DNA of 64,000 nucleotides. It comes from Streptomyces solicavernae (GTDB lineage: Bacteria; Actinomycetota; Actinomycetes; Streptomycetales; Streptomycetaceae). Below, piece by piece: positions 25,621-34,949 of this stretch. The stretch covers positions 33,694 through 97,693 of the forward strand of contig NZ_JASCIR010000024.1 of the NCBI RefSeq assembly GCF_029968095.1, given 5' to 3'. Below the pieces are notes generated by a model that saw only the letters and a program-made list of their open reading frames with translations, was not told where the DNA came from and did no database searches. Positions within the stretch are counted from its first letter, which is position 1, and every line of letters begins with the position of its first letter. Position numbers and translations under genes: made by a program.

Positions 25621-26201
25621 GTGACCTCACCGACCCCGACCTCGACCCCGACCCCGACCTCGACCTCGGCCCCGACCTCGACCCCGGCCTCCGTACTCGC
25701 CAGGACCCGGTTCTCCGTACTCGACCGCTCCCGCACCCTGCAGGGCCAGGGCGCGCCCGCCGCGCTCCGCGCCACCGGGGCGTTCGCGCATGGGTATCCG
25801 AGCATCACAGCGCCGGGTTCAAGCCGTCCGACTGGGCCGACGAGCCGTACGTGATCATCGCCGGCACCGTCGCCGTGGCCGCCGACAGGGCGTCGGCGCG
25901 CCGGCTGCTGATCCCCGAGGCCTGGTCGATGGCGTACTCCCGCACCCACGGCGTCTTCCCGCCGCTCGCCCCGGCCGAGGAGATCGAGGCACGCGACATG
26001 ACTCCGAAGGAGCGGGAGTTCTACGAGCAGGGCATCGCCGGGCAACTGCACGGCACCGAGGACGAGGTGGCCGCCGGGCTCGACGAGGTGATCGTGGCGA
26101 GCGGCGCGGACGAGGTGCTGGTGACGACGTCCACGTACGACCGGGACGGGATGCTGGACTCGTACCGCCGCCTGGCCCGGCTCGCGGGACTGTCCGGCTG
26201 A
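25621..26201 (+). pseudogene. Decayed LLM-class (luciferase-like) flavin monooxygenase
   Basis: Two fragments of one family lie in different frames. An N-terminal part in the first frame contains VLARTRFSVLDRSRTLQGQG, matching the first strand and SVLDRS-R motif of MsnO8-type enzymes. After about 25793 the match passes to another frame with RAWVSEHHSAGF (the EHH flavin-pocket motif). It then jumps directly to a C-terminal region, DEPYVIIAGTVAVAADRASA to DGMLDSYRRLARLAGLSG at 26201. About 150-200 central residues are missing. The start region is preceded by a gaccccgacctc tandem repeat encoding Thr-Pro-Ser. The 3' half is open from 25851 but lacks its own ribosome site, so I judge it non-functional. 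Confidence 0.75.
25628..25690. repeat. 6-12 bp tandem repeat (accccgacctcg)
   Basis: Irregular copies of gaccccgacctc and close variants are found at the 5' end of the monooxygenase remnant. Confidence 0.75.
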
Positions 26202-26388
26202 CTGCGGCTGTGGCCCTTGCGGCCCCCTGGTGCTGCTGGCCGGTGGTGCTGCTGGCCGGTGGGCTGCGGCGGTGGCGGTCCTCGATGCAGTGACGTCGGG
26301 CACGCCCTAGAATTGCGGAGTTTGTCCCCGACGCTCCCGACGCTCCCGACGCCCCCACGCCCCCGCCCCCGACCCCGCGGAGCCCCCC

Positions 26389-28791
26389 GTGACGATCACC
26401 TCCCCCGAGCACGACCCGTACGTCCGCGTCCGCGGTGCCCGTGAGCACAATCTGCGGGGCGTGGACGTGGACGTGCCACGGGACGTGCTCGTGGCGTTCA
26501 CCGGGGTCTCCGGGTCCGGGAAGTCCTCGCTCGCGTTCGGGACGATCTACGCGGAGGCGCAGCGGCGGTACTTCGAGTCGGTCGCGCCGTACGCGCGCCG
26601 CCTCATCCACCAGGTGGGCGTGCCGAAGGTGGGCGAGATCAGCGGGCTTCCGCCGGCGGTCTCGCTCGAACAGCGGCGCTCCGCGCCGACCTCGCGGTCC
26701 TCGGTGGGCACGGTGACGACGCTCTCCAACTCGCTGCGGATGCTGTTCTCCCGCGCGGGCGACTACCCCCAGGGCGCCGAACGCCTCGACTCCGACGCGT
26801 TCTCCCCGAACACGGCCGCGGGCGCCTGCCCGGACTGCCACGGCCTGGGCCTGGTGCACCGTACGACGGAGGCGCTGCTCGTGCCCGACCCGGCCGTGTC
26901 GATCCGGGAGGGCGCGATCGCGGCGTGGCCGGGCGCCTGGCAGGGCAAGAACCTGCGGGACGTTGTTGACGCGCTCGGGTACGACGTGGACCGGCCGTGG
27001 CGGGAGCTCGCGCAGGCGGACCGGGACTGGATCCTGTTCACCGACGAGCAGCCGGTGGTCACCGTGCACCCGGTACGGGACGCGGGCCGCATCCAACGCC
27101 CGTACCAGGGCACGTACATGAGCGCCCGGCGGTACGTGCTGAAGACCTTCGCGGACTCCAGGAGCCAGACGCTGCGGGCCAGGGCCGAGCGGTTCCTTCA
27201 GAGCACGCCGTGCCCGGGGTGCGCGGGGCGGCGGCTGCGGCCCGAGGCGCTGGCGGTGACGTTCGCGGGGCGCACGATCGCGGATCTCGCCGCGCTGCCG
27301 CTGACGGCCCTCGCCGCGCTGCTGCGGGCGGCGGACGGCGACGAGGCGGCCCGTCTCCTCACCGAGGACCTGCTCGCCCGGATCGAGGTCATCACCGAAC
27401 TCGGCCTGGGATACCTGGGGTTGGACCGCTCCACACCCTCACTGTCGGCGGGCGAACTCCAACGCCTGCGCCTGGCCACGCAGTTGAGGTCGGGCCTGTT
27501 CGGGGTGGTGTACGTCCTGGACGAGCCGTCGGCGGGCCTGCACCCGGCGGACACGGAGGCGCTGCTCACGGTCCTGGAGCGGCTGAAGGCGGCGGGCAAC
27601 TCGGTGTTCGTGGTCGAGCACCATCTCGATGTGGTCCGCCACGCCGACTGGCTGGTCGATGTGGGCCCGCGCGCCGGCGAGCACGGCGGCCGGGTGCTGC
27701 ACAGCGGGACGGTGGCCGACCTGGCGCGGGTCGAGGAGTCGGCGACGCGGCGGTTCCTGTTCGAGCCGTCGCGGGCCGGTACGCGGGCGGTGCGCGAGCC
27801 GGACGGCTGGCTGAAGCTGTCCGGGGTGACGCGGCACAACCTGCGGGACGTGGACGCGGAGTTCCCGCTCGCCACGTTCACCGCGGTCACGGGCGTCTCC
27901 GGCTCGGGCAAGTCGACGCTGGTGAGCCAGGAACTGCCGCTCGCCGCCGAGGAGTTGACGTCCGTACGCCGCGTGGTCCAGGTCGACCAGCGGCCGATCG
28001 GCCGTACGCCGCGCTCCAACCTGGCGACGTACACGGGCCTCTTCGACGCCGTACGGAAGCTGTTCGCGGAGACAACGGAGGCGCGGGCGCGCGGGTACCG
28101 GGTCGGCCGGTTCTCCTTCAACGTGGCCGGCGGGCGCTGCGAGACCTGCCAGGGCGAGGGCTTCGTCTCGGTGGAGCTGCTGTTCCTGCCCAGTACGTAC
28201 GCGCCCTGCCCGGACTGCGGAGGCGCCCGCTACAACGCCGAGACGCTGGAGGTCACGTATCGCGGCCGGACGATCGCGGAGGTCCTCGACTTGACCGTGG
28301 AGGCGGCGGCGGAGTTCTTCGCGGACGTGCCGGCGGCGGCGCGCAGCCTGGCCACTCTCCTGGACGTGGGCCTGGGCTATCTGCGGCTCGGCCAGCCCGC
28401 GACGGAGCTGTCCGGCGGCGAGGCGCAGCGCATCAAGCTGGCCGGCGAGCTCCAGCGGGTGCAGCGCGGCCACACCCTGTACGTGCTCGACGAGCCGACC
28501 ACCGGCCTGCACCCGGCCGACGCGGAGGTCCTGATGCGGCAGCTGCACGGCCTGGTGGACGCGGGCAACACGGTGGTGGTCGTCGAGCACGACATGGCGG
28601 TGGTGGCGGACGCGGACTGGGTGATCGACCTGGGGCCCGGCGGCGGCGACGCGGGCGGCCGGATCGTCGCGGCGGGGCCGCCCGCGGAGGTCGCGCGGGC
28701 GGCGGGGAGCCGGACGGGTCCTTATCTGGCGGCGGCGCTGTCCGCGGAGGCTACGCCTTTGGCGGTGCCACGAACTGCACATCGAGGTTGA
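26389..28791 (+). CDS. UvrA-like ABC ATPase, second paralogue
   Basis: This 800-residue UvrA-family protein begins with GTG at 26389. The first ATPase has Walker A FTGVSGSGKSSLAFG (residues 38-52), CPDCHGLG, CPGCAGRR, a deviant signature PSLSAGELQRLRL (SAGE instead of SGGE) and YVLDEPSAGLH. The second has TGVSGSGKSTLVS, CETCQGEG, CPDCGGAR, TELSGGEAQRIKL and YVLDEPTTGLH. It is about 150 residues shorter than housekeeping UvrA and lacks uvrB or uvrC beside it. It is probably a UvrA2-type protein for antibiotic or lesion tolerance. Its 3' end overlaps the convergent YceI gene by 41 bases. Sequence divergence from the protein at 14783 indicates separate lineages, not a recent duplication. Confidence 0.87.
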   Translation: MTITSPEHDPYVRVRGAREHNLRGVDVDVPRDVLVAFTGVSGSGKSSLAFGTIYAEAQRRYFESVAPYARRLIHQVGVPKVGEISGLPPAVSLEQRRSAPTSRSSVGTVTTLSNSLRMLFSRAGDYPQGAERLDSDAFSPNTAAGACPDCHGLGLVHRTTEALLVPDPAVSIREGAIAAWPGAWQGKNLRDVVDALGYDVDRPWRELAQADRDWILFTDEQPVVTVHPVRDAGRIQRPYQGTYMSARRYVLKTFADSRSQTLRARAERFLQSTPCPGCAGRRLRPEALAVTFAGRTIADLAALPLTALAALLRAADGDEAARLLTEDLLARIEVITELGLGYLGLDRSTPSLSAGELQRLRLATQLRSGLFGVVYVLDEPSAGLHPADTEALLTVLERLKAAGNSVFVVEHHLDVVRHADWLVDVGPRAGEHGGRVLHSGTVADLARVEESATRRFLFEPSRAGTRAVREPDGWLKLSGVTRHNLRDVDAEFPLATFTAVTGVSGSGKSTLVSQELPLAAEELTSVRRVVQVDQRPIGRTPRSNLATYTGLFDAVRKLFAETTEARARGYRVGRFSFNVAGGRCETCQGEGFVSVELLFLPSTYAPCPDCGGARYNAETLEVTYRGRTIAEVLDLTVEAAAEFFADVPAAARSLATLLDVGLGYLRLGQPATELSGGEAQRIKLAGELQRVQRGHTLYVLDEPTTGLHPADAEVLMRQLHGLVDAGNTVVVVEHDMAVVADADWVIDLGPGGGDAGGRIVAAGPPAEVARAAGSRTGPYLAAALSAEATPLAVPRTAHRG

Positions 28792-29302
28792 TCCTGACGA
28801 CCTCGCCGAGCAGTCCCGGCGCGAAGTCCAGGCCGTACTCGCTGCGCCGGATCTCCCCGGTCGCCTCGAACCCGGCGTGCGTGGAACCGTCGACCGGGGA
28901 CTCCACGACGCCGCCGAACTCCACGGCGAAGGTGACCGGCCGGGTCACGTCGCCGATGGTGAGGTCCCCGGCGAGCGTCCAGTCCGCGCCCGCGCCCTCG
29001 ATGCGGGTCGAGCGGAACGTCATGGTGGGCCGTTGGGCCACGTCCAGCAGGTCGGAGGCGCGGACGTGCGCGTCCCGGTCGGCGTTGCCGGTGTCGACGG
29101 AGTCGAGGGCGACGGTTGCGGTGACGGAGCTCTCGGCCGGCGTCTCGCCGACGACGAGCGCGGCGTCCAGGCGGTTGAAACGGCCGCGGACCTTGGCGAT
29201 GCCGAGGTGGCGGATGGTGAAGCCGACGGCGGAGTGGAAGGGGTCGAAGGCCCAGTTGCCGGCGGGCAGGGGCAGTACGGGAGCGGTGGTCTGCGAAGTC
29301 AT
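28751..29302 (-). CDS. YceI-family lipid-binding protein
   Basis: This 183-residue YceI-domain lipocalin-like beta-barrel is thought to bind polyisoprenoids. Conserved blocks are WAFDPFHSAVGFTIRHLGIAKVRGRF at the start, SVDTGNADRDAHVRASDLLD, RPTMTFRST, GDLTIGDVTRPVTFAVEF and the terminal RSEYGLDFAPGLLGEVVRINLDVQF. There is no signal peptide from the ATG at 29302, so it is probably cytoplasmic. The last 41 bases overlap the end of the convergent UvrA-like gene. It is divergent from an XRE regulator, which may control it. Confidence 0.9.
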   Translation of the reverse strand: MTSQTTAPVLPLPAGNWAFDPFHSAVGFTIRHLGIAKVRGRFNRLDAALVVGETPAESSVTATVALDSVDTGNADRDAHVRASDLLDVAQRPTMTFRSTRIEGAGADWTLAGDLTIGDVTRPVTFAVEFGGVVESPVDGSTHAGFEATGEIRRSEYGLDFAPGLLGEVVRINLDVQFVAPPKA

Positions 29303-29352
29303 GCCGCAACCCTGCGCGGCGTGCGGGCCCGGAGGAAGGCCGGGCGAAGGCT

Positions 29353-29457
29353 GGTAGGGCTCAGGCCGGTAGTGGCCGGGCTGGTAGGGCTCAGGCCGGT
29401 AGTGGCCAGGCCGGTAGTGGCCAGGCTGGTAGTGGCCAGGCTGGTAGTGGCAGGGCC
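29353..29457. repeat. Interleaved tandem repeats (ggtagtggccaggct)
   Basis: About seven 13-18 base units (ggctggtagggctcaggcc and ggtagtggccaggct) fill the divergent spacer between YceI and the XRE regulator. Promoters for both genes must overlap or flank it. Confidence 0.85.
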
Positions 29458-29492
29458 ACCCTGAGCGCGGGGCGCGACCGTACGATCGACGA

Positions 29493-30347
29493 GTGAGCGA
29501 GAACGAACTGGGCGCGTATCTGCGCAGTCTCCGCGAGTCCGTGACGCCCGCCGACGTGGGCCTGCCCGCGGGGCCGCGCCGCCGCACGCCCGGCCTGCGC
29601 CGCGCCGAGCTGGCGATGCTCGCCGGGATCAGCGTCGAGTACCTGGCCCGCCTTGAGCAGGGCCGCGACCGCCACCCGTCCGCGCAGGTCCTCGCCTCGA
29701 TCTGCGACGCGCTGCAGCTGCCGCTGGAGTCCCGGGCCCAGCTGCGGCACCTGCTGAAGGCCGAGGAGGGGCACTACCTGTGCGGGGCGGCGCCGATGCC
29801 GGCCCGCGAGGTGCGCCCGACGGTCCGCGCGCTCCTCGACCGCCTCGAACCGACGCCGGCCGTCGTACGGAACCTCCTCGGCGAGGCCGTCGCGTACACG
29901 GAGGCGTACGCCCGCCTGATGGGCCCCGTCGGCGCCCTGGACGAGGACCCGCCGAGCCTCATCCGCTACGTGTTCACGGACCCCCGCGCGCGGGCCGCCT
30001 ACCCGGACTGGAACCACGCCGCCGACGAGCAAGTGGCCGCGCTGCACTACGACTTGAGCCGTCGGGACCCGTATGTCGCGGAGCTGGTCGAGGAGTTGAC
30101 GATCACGGCGGGCACCCCGTTCACCGACCGCATCAAGGCCCCGTCCCGCCTCCCCTCCCCCACGGGCGTCACCCGCTTCGTCCACCCGGAGGTGGGCGAC
30201 CTCCGCCTCGCCTACGAGACGCTGTCCCTCCCGGAGGCGGACGGCCAGCACGTCCTGATCCACCTCCCGGCGGACGCGGCGACGGGCCGGGCCCTGGACC
30301 GGTTGCAGGGGCTCAGGCCGGGCGGGTTGCGGGCGGTGGGGGACTGA
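29493..30347 (+). CDS. XRE-family regulator with MmyB-like ligand-binding domain
   Basis: This 284-residue regulator starts at GTG 29493. Residues 5-75 form an XRE helix-turn-helix typical of this group: ELGAYLRSLRESVTP, RRTPGLRRAELAMLAGISVEYLARLEQGRDRHPS. The rest matches the MmyB-like LBD: VRNLLGEAVAYTEAYARLMG, RYVFTDPRARAAYPDWNHAADEQVAALH and the terminal DGQHVLIHLPAD. In this family the C-terminal PAS-like domain binds a hydrophobic ligand such as a fatty acid. It is divergent from yceI across a repeat-filled spacer, making YceI a natural target. Confidence 0.9.
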   Translation: MSENELGAYLRSLRESVTPADVGLPAGPRRRTPGLRRAELAMLAGISVEYLARLEQGRDRHPSAQVLASICDALQLPLESRAQLRHLLKAEEGHYLCGAAPMPAREVRPTVRALLDRLEPTPAVVRNLLGEAVAYTEAYARLMGPVGALDEDPPSLIRYVFTDPRARAAYPDWNHAADEQVAALHYDLSRRDPYVAELVEELTITAGTPFTDRIKAPSRLPSPTGVTRFVHPEVGDLRLAYETLSLPEADGQHVLIHLPADAATGRALDRLQGLRPGGLRAVGD

Positions 30348-30351
30348 GGGC

Positions 30352-30394
30352 GCGGCCCGGGGAACTGCGCGACCAGCCACGACGGCGCTGCAGC
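30352..30394. repeat. Streptomyces dispersed element copy (ggggaactgcgcgaccagccac)
   Basis: The core gaactgcgcgaccagccac at 30361-30379 recurs at 34897-34915 with one change (gaaccgcgcgaccagccac). This motif is common in Streptomyces spacers to my knowledge. It sits in the convergent gap between the XRE gene and sdhB. Confidence 0.7.
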
Positions 30395-30434
30395 CGCAAG
30401 GTGAGGAGGGGAAGGGAGGGAAAGACGCACGCCG

Positions 30435-31183
30435 TCAGCCCCGCGAGACCTTCCGATTAGCGCGCAGCCACTCCTTGTTCATCGCCGTGATCGACGGGAG
30501 CGGGATGCCCTTCGGGCAGGCCGTGGCGCATTCGCCGGTGAGGGTGCAGCCGCCGAAGCCCTCCGCGTCCATCTGGCCGACCATGTCGAGCACGCGGGTC
30601 TCGCGCTCGGGACCGCCCTGCGGGAGGACGTTCAGGTGGTTGACCTTGGCCGAGGTGAACAGCATCGCCGAGCCGTTCGGGCAGGCCGCGACACAGGCGC
30701 CGCAGCCGATGCACTCGGCGTGCTCGAAGGCCGAGTCCGCGTCGGCCTTCGGGACCGGGGTCGCGTGGGCCTCGGGGGCCGAGCCGGTGGGGGCCGAGAC
30801 GTAGCCGCCGGCCTGGATGATGCGGTCGAAGGCCGAGCGGTCCACGACCAGATCCTTGACGACCGGGAACGCGGAGGCCCGCCAGGGTTCGATGTCGATC
30901 GTGTCGCCGTCGCGGAAGGAGCGCATGTGCAACTGGCAGGTGGTCGTGCGCTCGGGTCCATGGGCGTCGCCGTTGATCACCAACGAGCAGGCGCCGCAGA
31001 TCCCTTCGCGGCAGTCGTGGTCGAAGGCGACCGGGTCCTCGCCCTTGAGGATCAGTTCCTCGTTCAACGTGTCCAGCATCTCCAAGAAGGACATGTCGGA
31101 CGAGATGCCGTCGACCTCGTACGTGGACATGGTGCCGTCGGCGTCGGCGTTGCGCTGCCGCCAGACGCGCAGGTTGAGCTTCA

Positions 31184-31184
<1 letters not shown>
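30435..31184 (-). CDS. sdhB: Succinate dehydrogenase / fumarate reductase iron-sulfur subunit
   Basis: This 249-residue electron-transfer subunit has a plant-type [2Fe-2S] site CREGICGACSL, a [4Fe-4S] site CIGCGACVAACPNG and a [3Fe-4S] site in GGCTLTGECATACPKGIP. It carries electrons from the flavoprotein to the membrane quinone site. The ATG overlaps the sdhA stop by one base (TGATG), so translation is coupled. The gene order sdhC-sdhA-sdhB and the single cytochrome b subunit are typical of the actinobacterial B-type complex that uses menaquinone. Confidence 0.93.
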
Positions 31185-33169
<1,985 letters not shown>

Positions 33170-33883
33170 TCAGCTCACCACTCCGGTCATGACGGCGACG
33201 GGTACGGACACGAAGCCCAAGGTCAGGAGCAGTGCGAGCCCGCCCGCAACGGTCTTCAGGGCGCGGTCACGGGCGGCGCTGCCGACGCCGAGGGTCTGGG
33301 CGGCGCTCCAGAATCCGTGCCGGACATGGAAGCCGAGGGCGACCGTCGCGACGAGGTAGATGACGTTGCCGTACCAGGTGGAGAAGGTCGCGACGACGTT
33401 CTGGTAGGCCTCGCCGTGCACCGCGTGCTCGTTGACGGTGAGGGTGGTCAGGTCGAGCAGGTGCCAGACGATGAACAGGCCGAGGATGATGCCGCCCCAG
33501 CGCATCGTGCGGGTGGCGTAGCTCGCGCGCTTCCTCTTGTGCACGTACTTGGTCGGCCGCGCCTTGATGTCCCGACGGCTCAGCTGGTACGCGGAGACCG
33601 CGTGCGCCACGACCGCCAGGACCAGGACGATGCGGACCAGCCAGAGCGTCCACTCGTAGTGCATGAAGGGCTCGCCCACGGTGCGCAGCCAGTGCGCGTA
33701 CCCGTTGAACTCGTCCGTCCCGAAGAAGATCTTGAGGTTGCCCAGCATGTGGACGACCAGGTACAGGAGCATGACGAGGCCGCTCACGGCCATCACCGTC
33801 TTCTTGCCGACGGTCGAGTCCCAGAAGCCGGGTGTCTTCGACGGCCGTCGGTCCGTCCGCGTTGCCCGCGTTGCCAGAGCCAT
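33170..33883 (-). CDS. sdhC: Succinate dehydrogenase cytochrome b subunit
   Basis: This 237-residue integral membrane subunit with five predicted helices belongs to the cytochrome b558 type that carries two hemes and the quinone site. Candidate heme histidines occur in LVVHMLGN, VAHAVSAY, IVWHLLDL and GFHVRHGF. It begins the operon; sdhA follows with no intergenic base. The region to the divergent LysR gene is only 96 bases and includes an LTTR-type box. Confidence 0.92.
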   Translation of the reverse strand: MALATRATRTDRRPSKTPGFWDSTVGKKTVMAVSGLVMLLYLVVHMLGNLKIFFGTDEFNGYAHWLRTVGEPFMHYEWTLWLVRIVLVLAVVAHAVSAYQLSRRDIKARPTKYVHKRKRASYATRTMRWGGIILGLFIVWHLLDLTTLTVNEHAVHGEAYQNVVATFSTWYGNVIYLVATVALGFHVRHGFWSAAQTLGVGSAARDRALKTVAGGLALLLTLGFVSVPVAVMTGVVS

Positions 33884-33942
33884 GACTCAAGACGCTAAGG
33901 GCCCAAGGTCCCAGAGGTCCAAGATCTTGTACGGCTCATCTC

Positions 33943-33959
33943 GATAGCCGATGACTATC
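33943..33959. promoter_or_regulatory. LysR-type box (T-N11-A) between sdhC and the LysR gene
   Basis: GATAG-CCGATGA-CTATC is a perfect 5-bp inverted repeat that satisfies the T-N11-A pattern of LysR binding sites (ATAG-N7-CTAT). It is 21 bases upstream of the LysR ATG and about 60 bases upstream of sdhC. LysR regulators usually bind such a site to control themselves and the divergent gene. Confidence 0.6.
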
Positions 33960-33979
33960 AACCGCGTACGCTGGTGCTT

Positions 33980-34888
33980 ATGCAGTTGCAGCAGCTCCAA
34001 TACTTCGTCGCGGTGGCCGAGACCCGGCACTTCACACGGGCCGCCGAGCAGGTGCACGTGGCGCAGCCCTCGCTGTCCCAGCAGATCCGGTCCCTGGAGC
34101 GGGAGTTGGGCGCGGAGCTGTTCAGCCGGGCGCGGGGCAACATCGCGCTGACGGACGCGGGCGAGACGCTCCTCCCCCTCGCCCGGCGGATTCTCGCGGA
34201 CGCGGACACGGCCCGGCAGGAGGTGCAGGAGCTGGGCCGCCTTGAGCGCGGGCGGGTCCGGCTCGGCGCGACGCCCTCGCTCTGCACGGGCCTGCTTCCG
34301 GACGTGCTCCGCGCCTTCCACGACCGCTATCCGGGCATCCGCCTGCTCATCGAGGAGGGCGGCTCCCACGATCTCGTACGCGAGCTGGCCCGCGGCGCGC
34401 TCGACCTGGCGCTGGTGGTCCTGCCGCTGCCGTCGCCCTCCCCCGCCCTGACGACGCTGGAGCTGCTGCGCGAGGACTTGGTGGTGGTCTCCTCACCGGA
34501 GGCTCCGGCGCCGGGGACGCGCGGGCGGTCGGTGCGCGTGTCCGACCTGCAGCGCGAGCGCCTTGTGATGTTCCGGCACGGCTACGACCTGCGGGAACTC
34601 ACGGTCGCCGCGTGCCGGGCGGCGGGGTTCGAGCCGGACTTCGCGGTGGAGGGCGGGGAGATGGACGCGGTCCTCGGGTTTGTGCGGGCGGGGTTGGGGG
34701 TGGCGGTGGTCCCGCGCATGGTCGCTGCGCGGGCGGGCCGGGATCTCCGGGTCACCCCACTGACCCGCCCCGGCCTCCACCGGACGATCGCCCTGGCCCA
34801 CCGCAGCGATGTGGCTCCGCCTCGGGCGGCACGAGAGCTGCAACGGATGCTTACGGAGGCTTCCGGCGCGGCCGGACTGCCCCGATAG
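33980..34888 (+). CDS. LysR-family transcriptional regulator
   Basis: This 302-residue LysR regulator has the N-terminal winged helix MQLQQLQYFVAVAETRHFTRAAEQVHVAQPSLSQQIRSLERELGAELF at residues 1-48, a linker helix, then a type 2 periplasmic-binding effector domain (RVRLGATPSLCTGLLPDVL, FVRAGLGVAVVPRMV). The ATG at 33980 begins exactly at the family start; an alternative GTG lies two codons earlier. It is divergent from sdhCAB and likely controls that operon or its own gene through the box at 33943-33959. Co-inducer unknown. Confidence 0.9.
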   Translation: MQLQQLQYFVAVAETRHFTRAAEQVHVAQPSLSQQIRSLERELGAELFSRARGNIALTDAGETLLPLARRILADADTARQEVQELGRLERGRVRLGATPSLCTGLLPDVLRAFHDRYPGIRLLIEEGGSHDLVRELARGALDLALVVLPLPSPSPALTTLELLREDLVVVSSPEAPAPGTRGRSVRVSDLQRERLVMFRHGYDLRELTVAACRAAGFEPDFAVEGGEMDAVLGFVRAGLGVAVVPRMVAARAGRDLRVTPLTRPGLHRTIALAHRSDVAPPRAARELQRMLTEASGAAGLPR

Positions 34889-34949
34889 GGGCGCGGGGAA
34901 CCGCGCGACCAGCCACGGACGGGGGAGGCGGGGGCTTCGCCCCCGGTGG
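34886..34949. repeat. Streptomyces dispersed element with terminator hairpin
   Basis: ggggcgcggggaaccgcgcgaccagccac starts just before the LysR stop and is followed by the hairpin CGGGGGC-TTC-GCCCCCG at 34929-34945. This is the second copy of the element at 30352. It fills the convergent gap before the cyclic-di-GMP gene stop at 34950 and may terminate both transcripts. Confidence 0.7.

Noticed and set aside
25851..26201. Independent 117-codon gene
   Set aside because: It aligns only to the C-terminal third of luciferase-like monooxygenases and continues from upstream fragments in another frame, so I call it part of a pseudogene.
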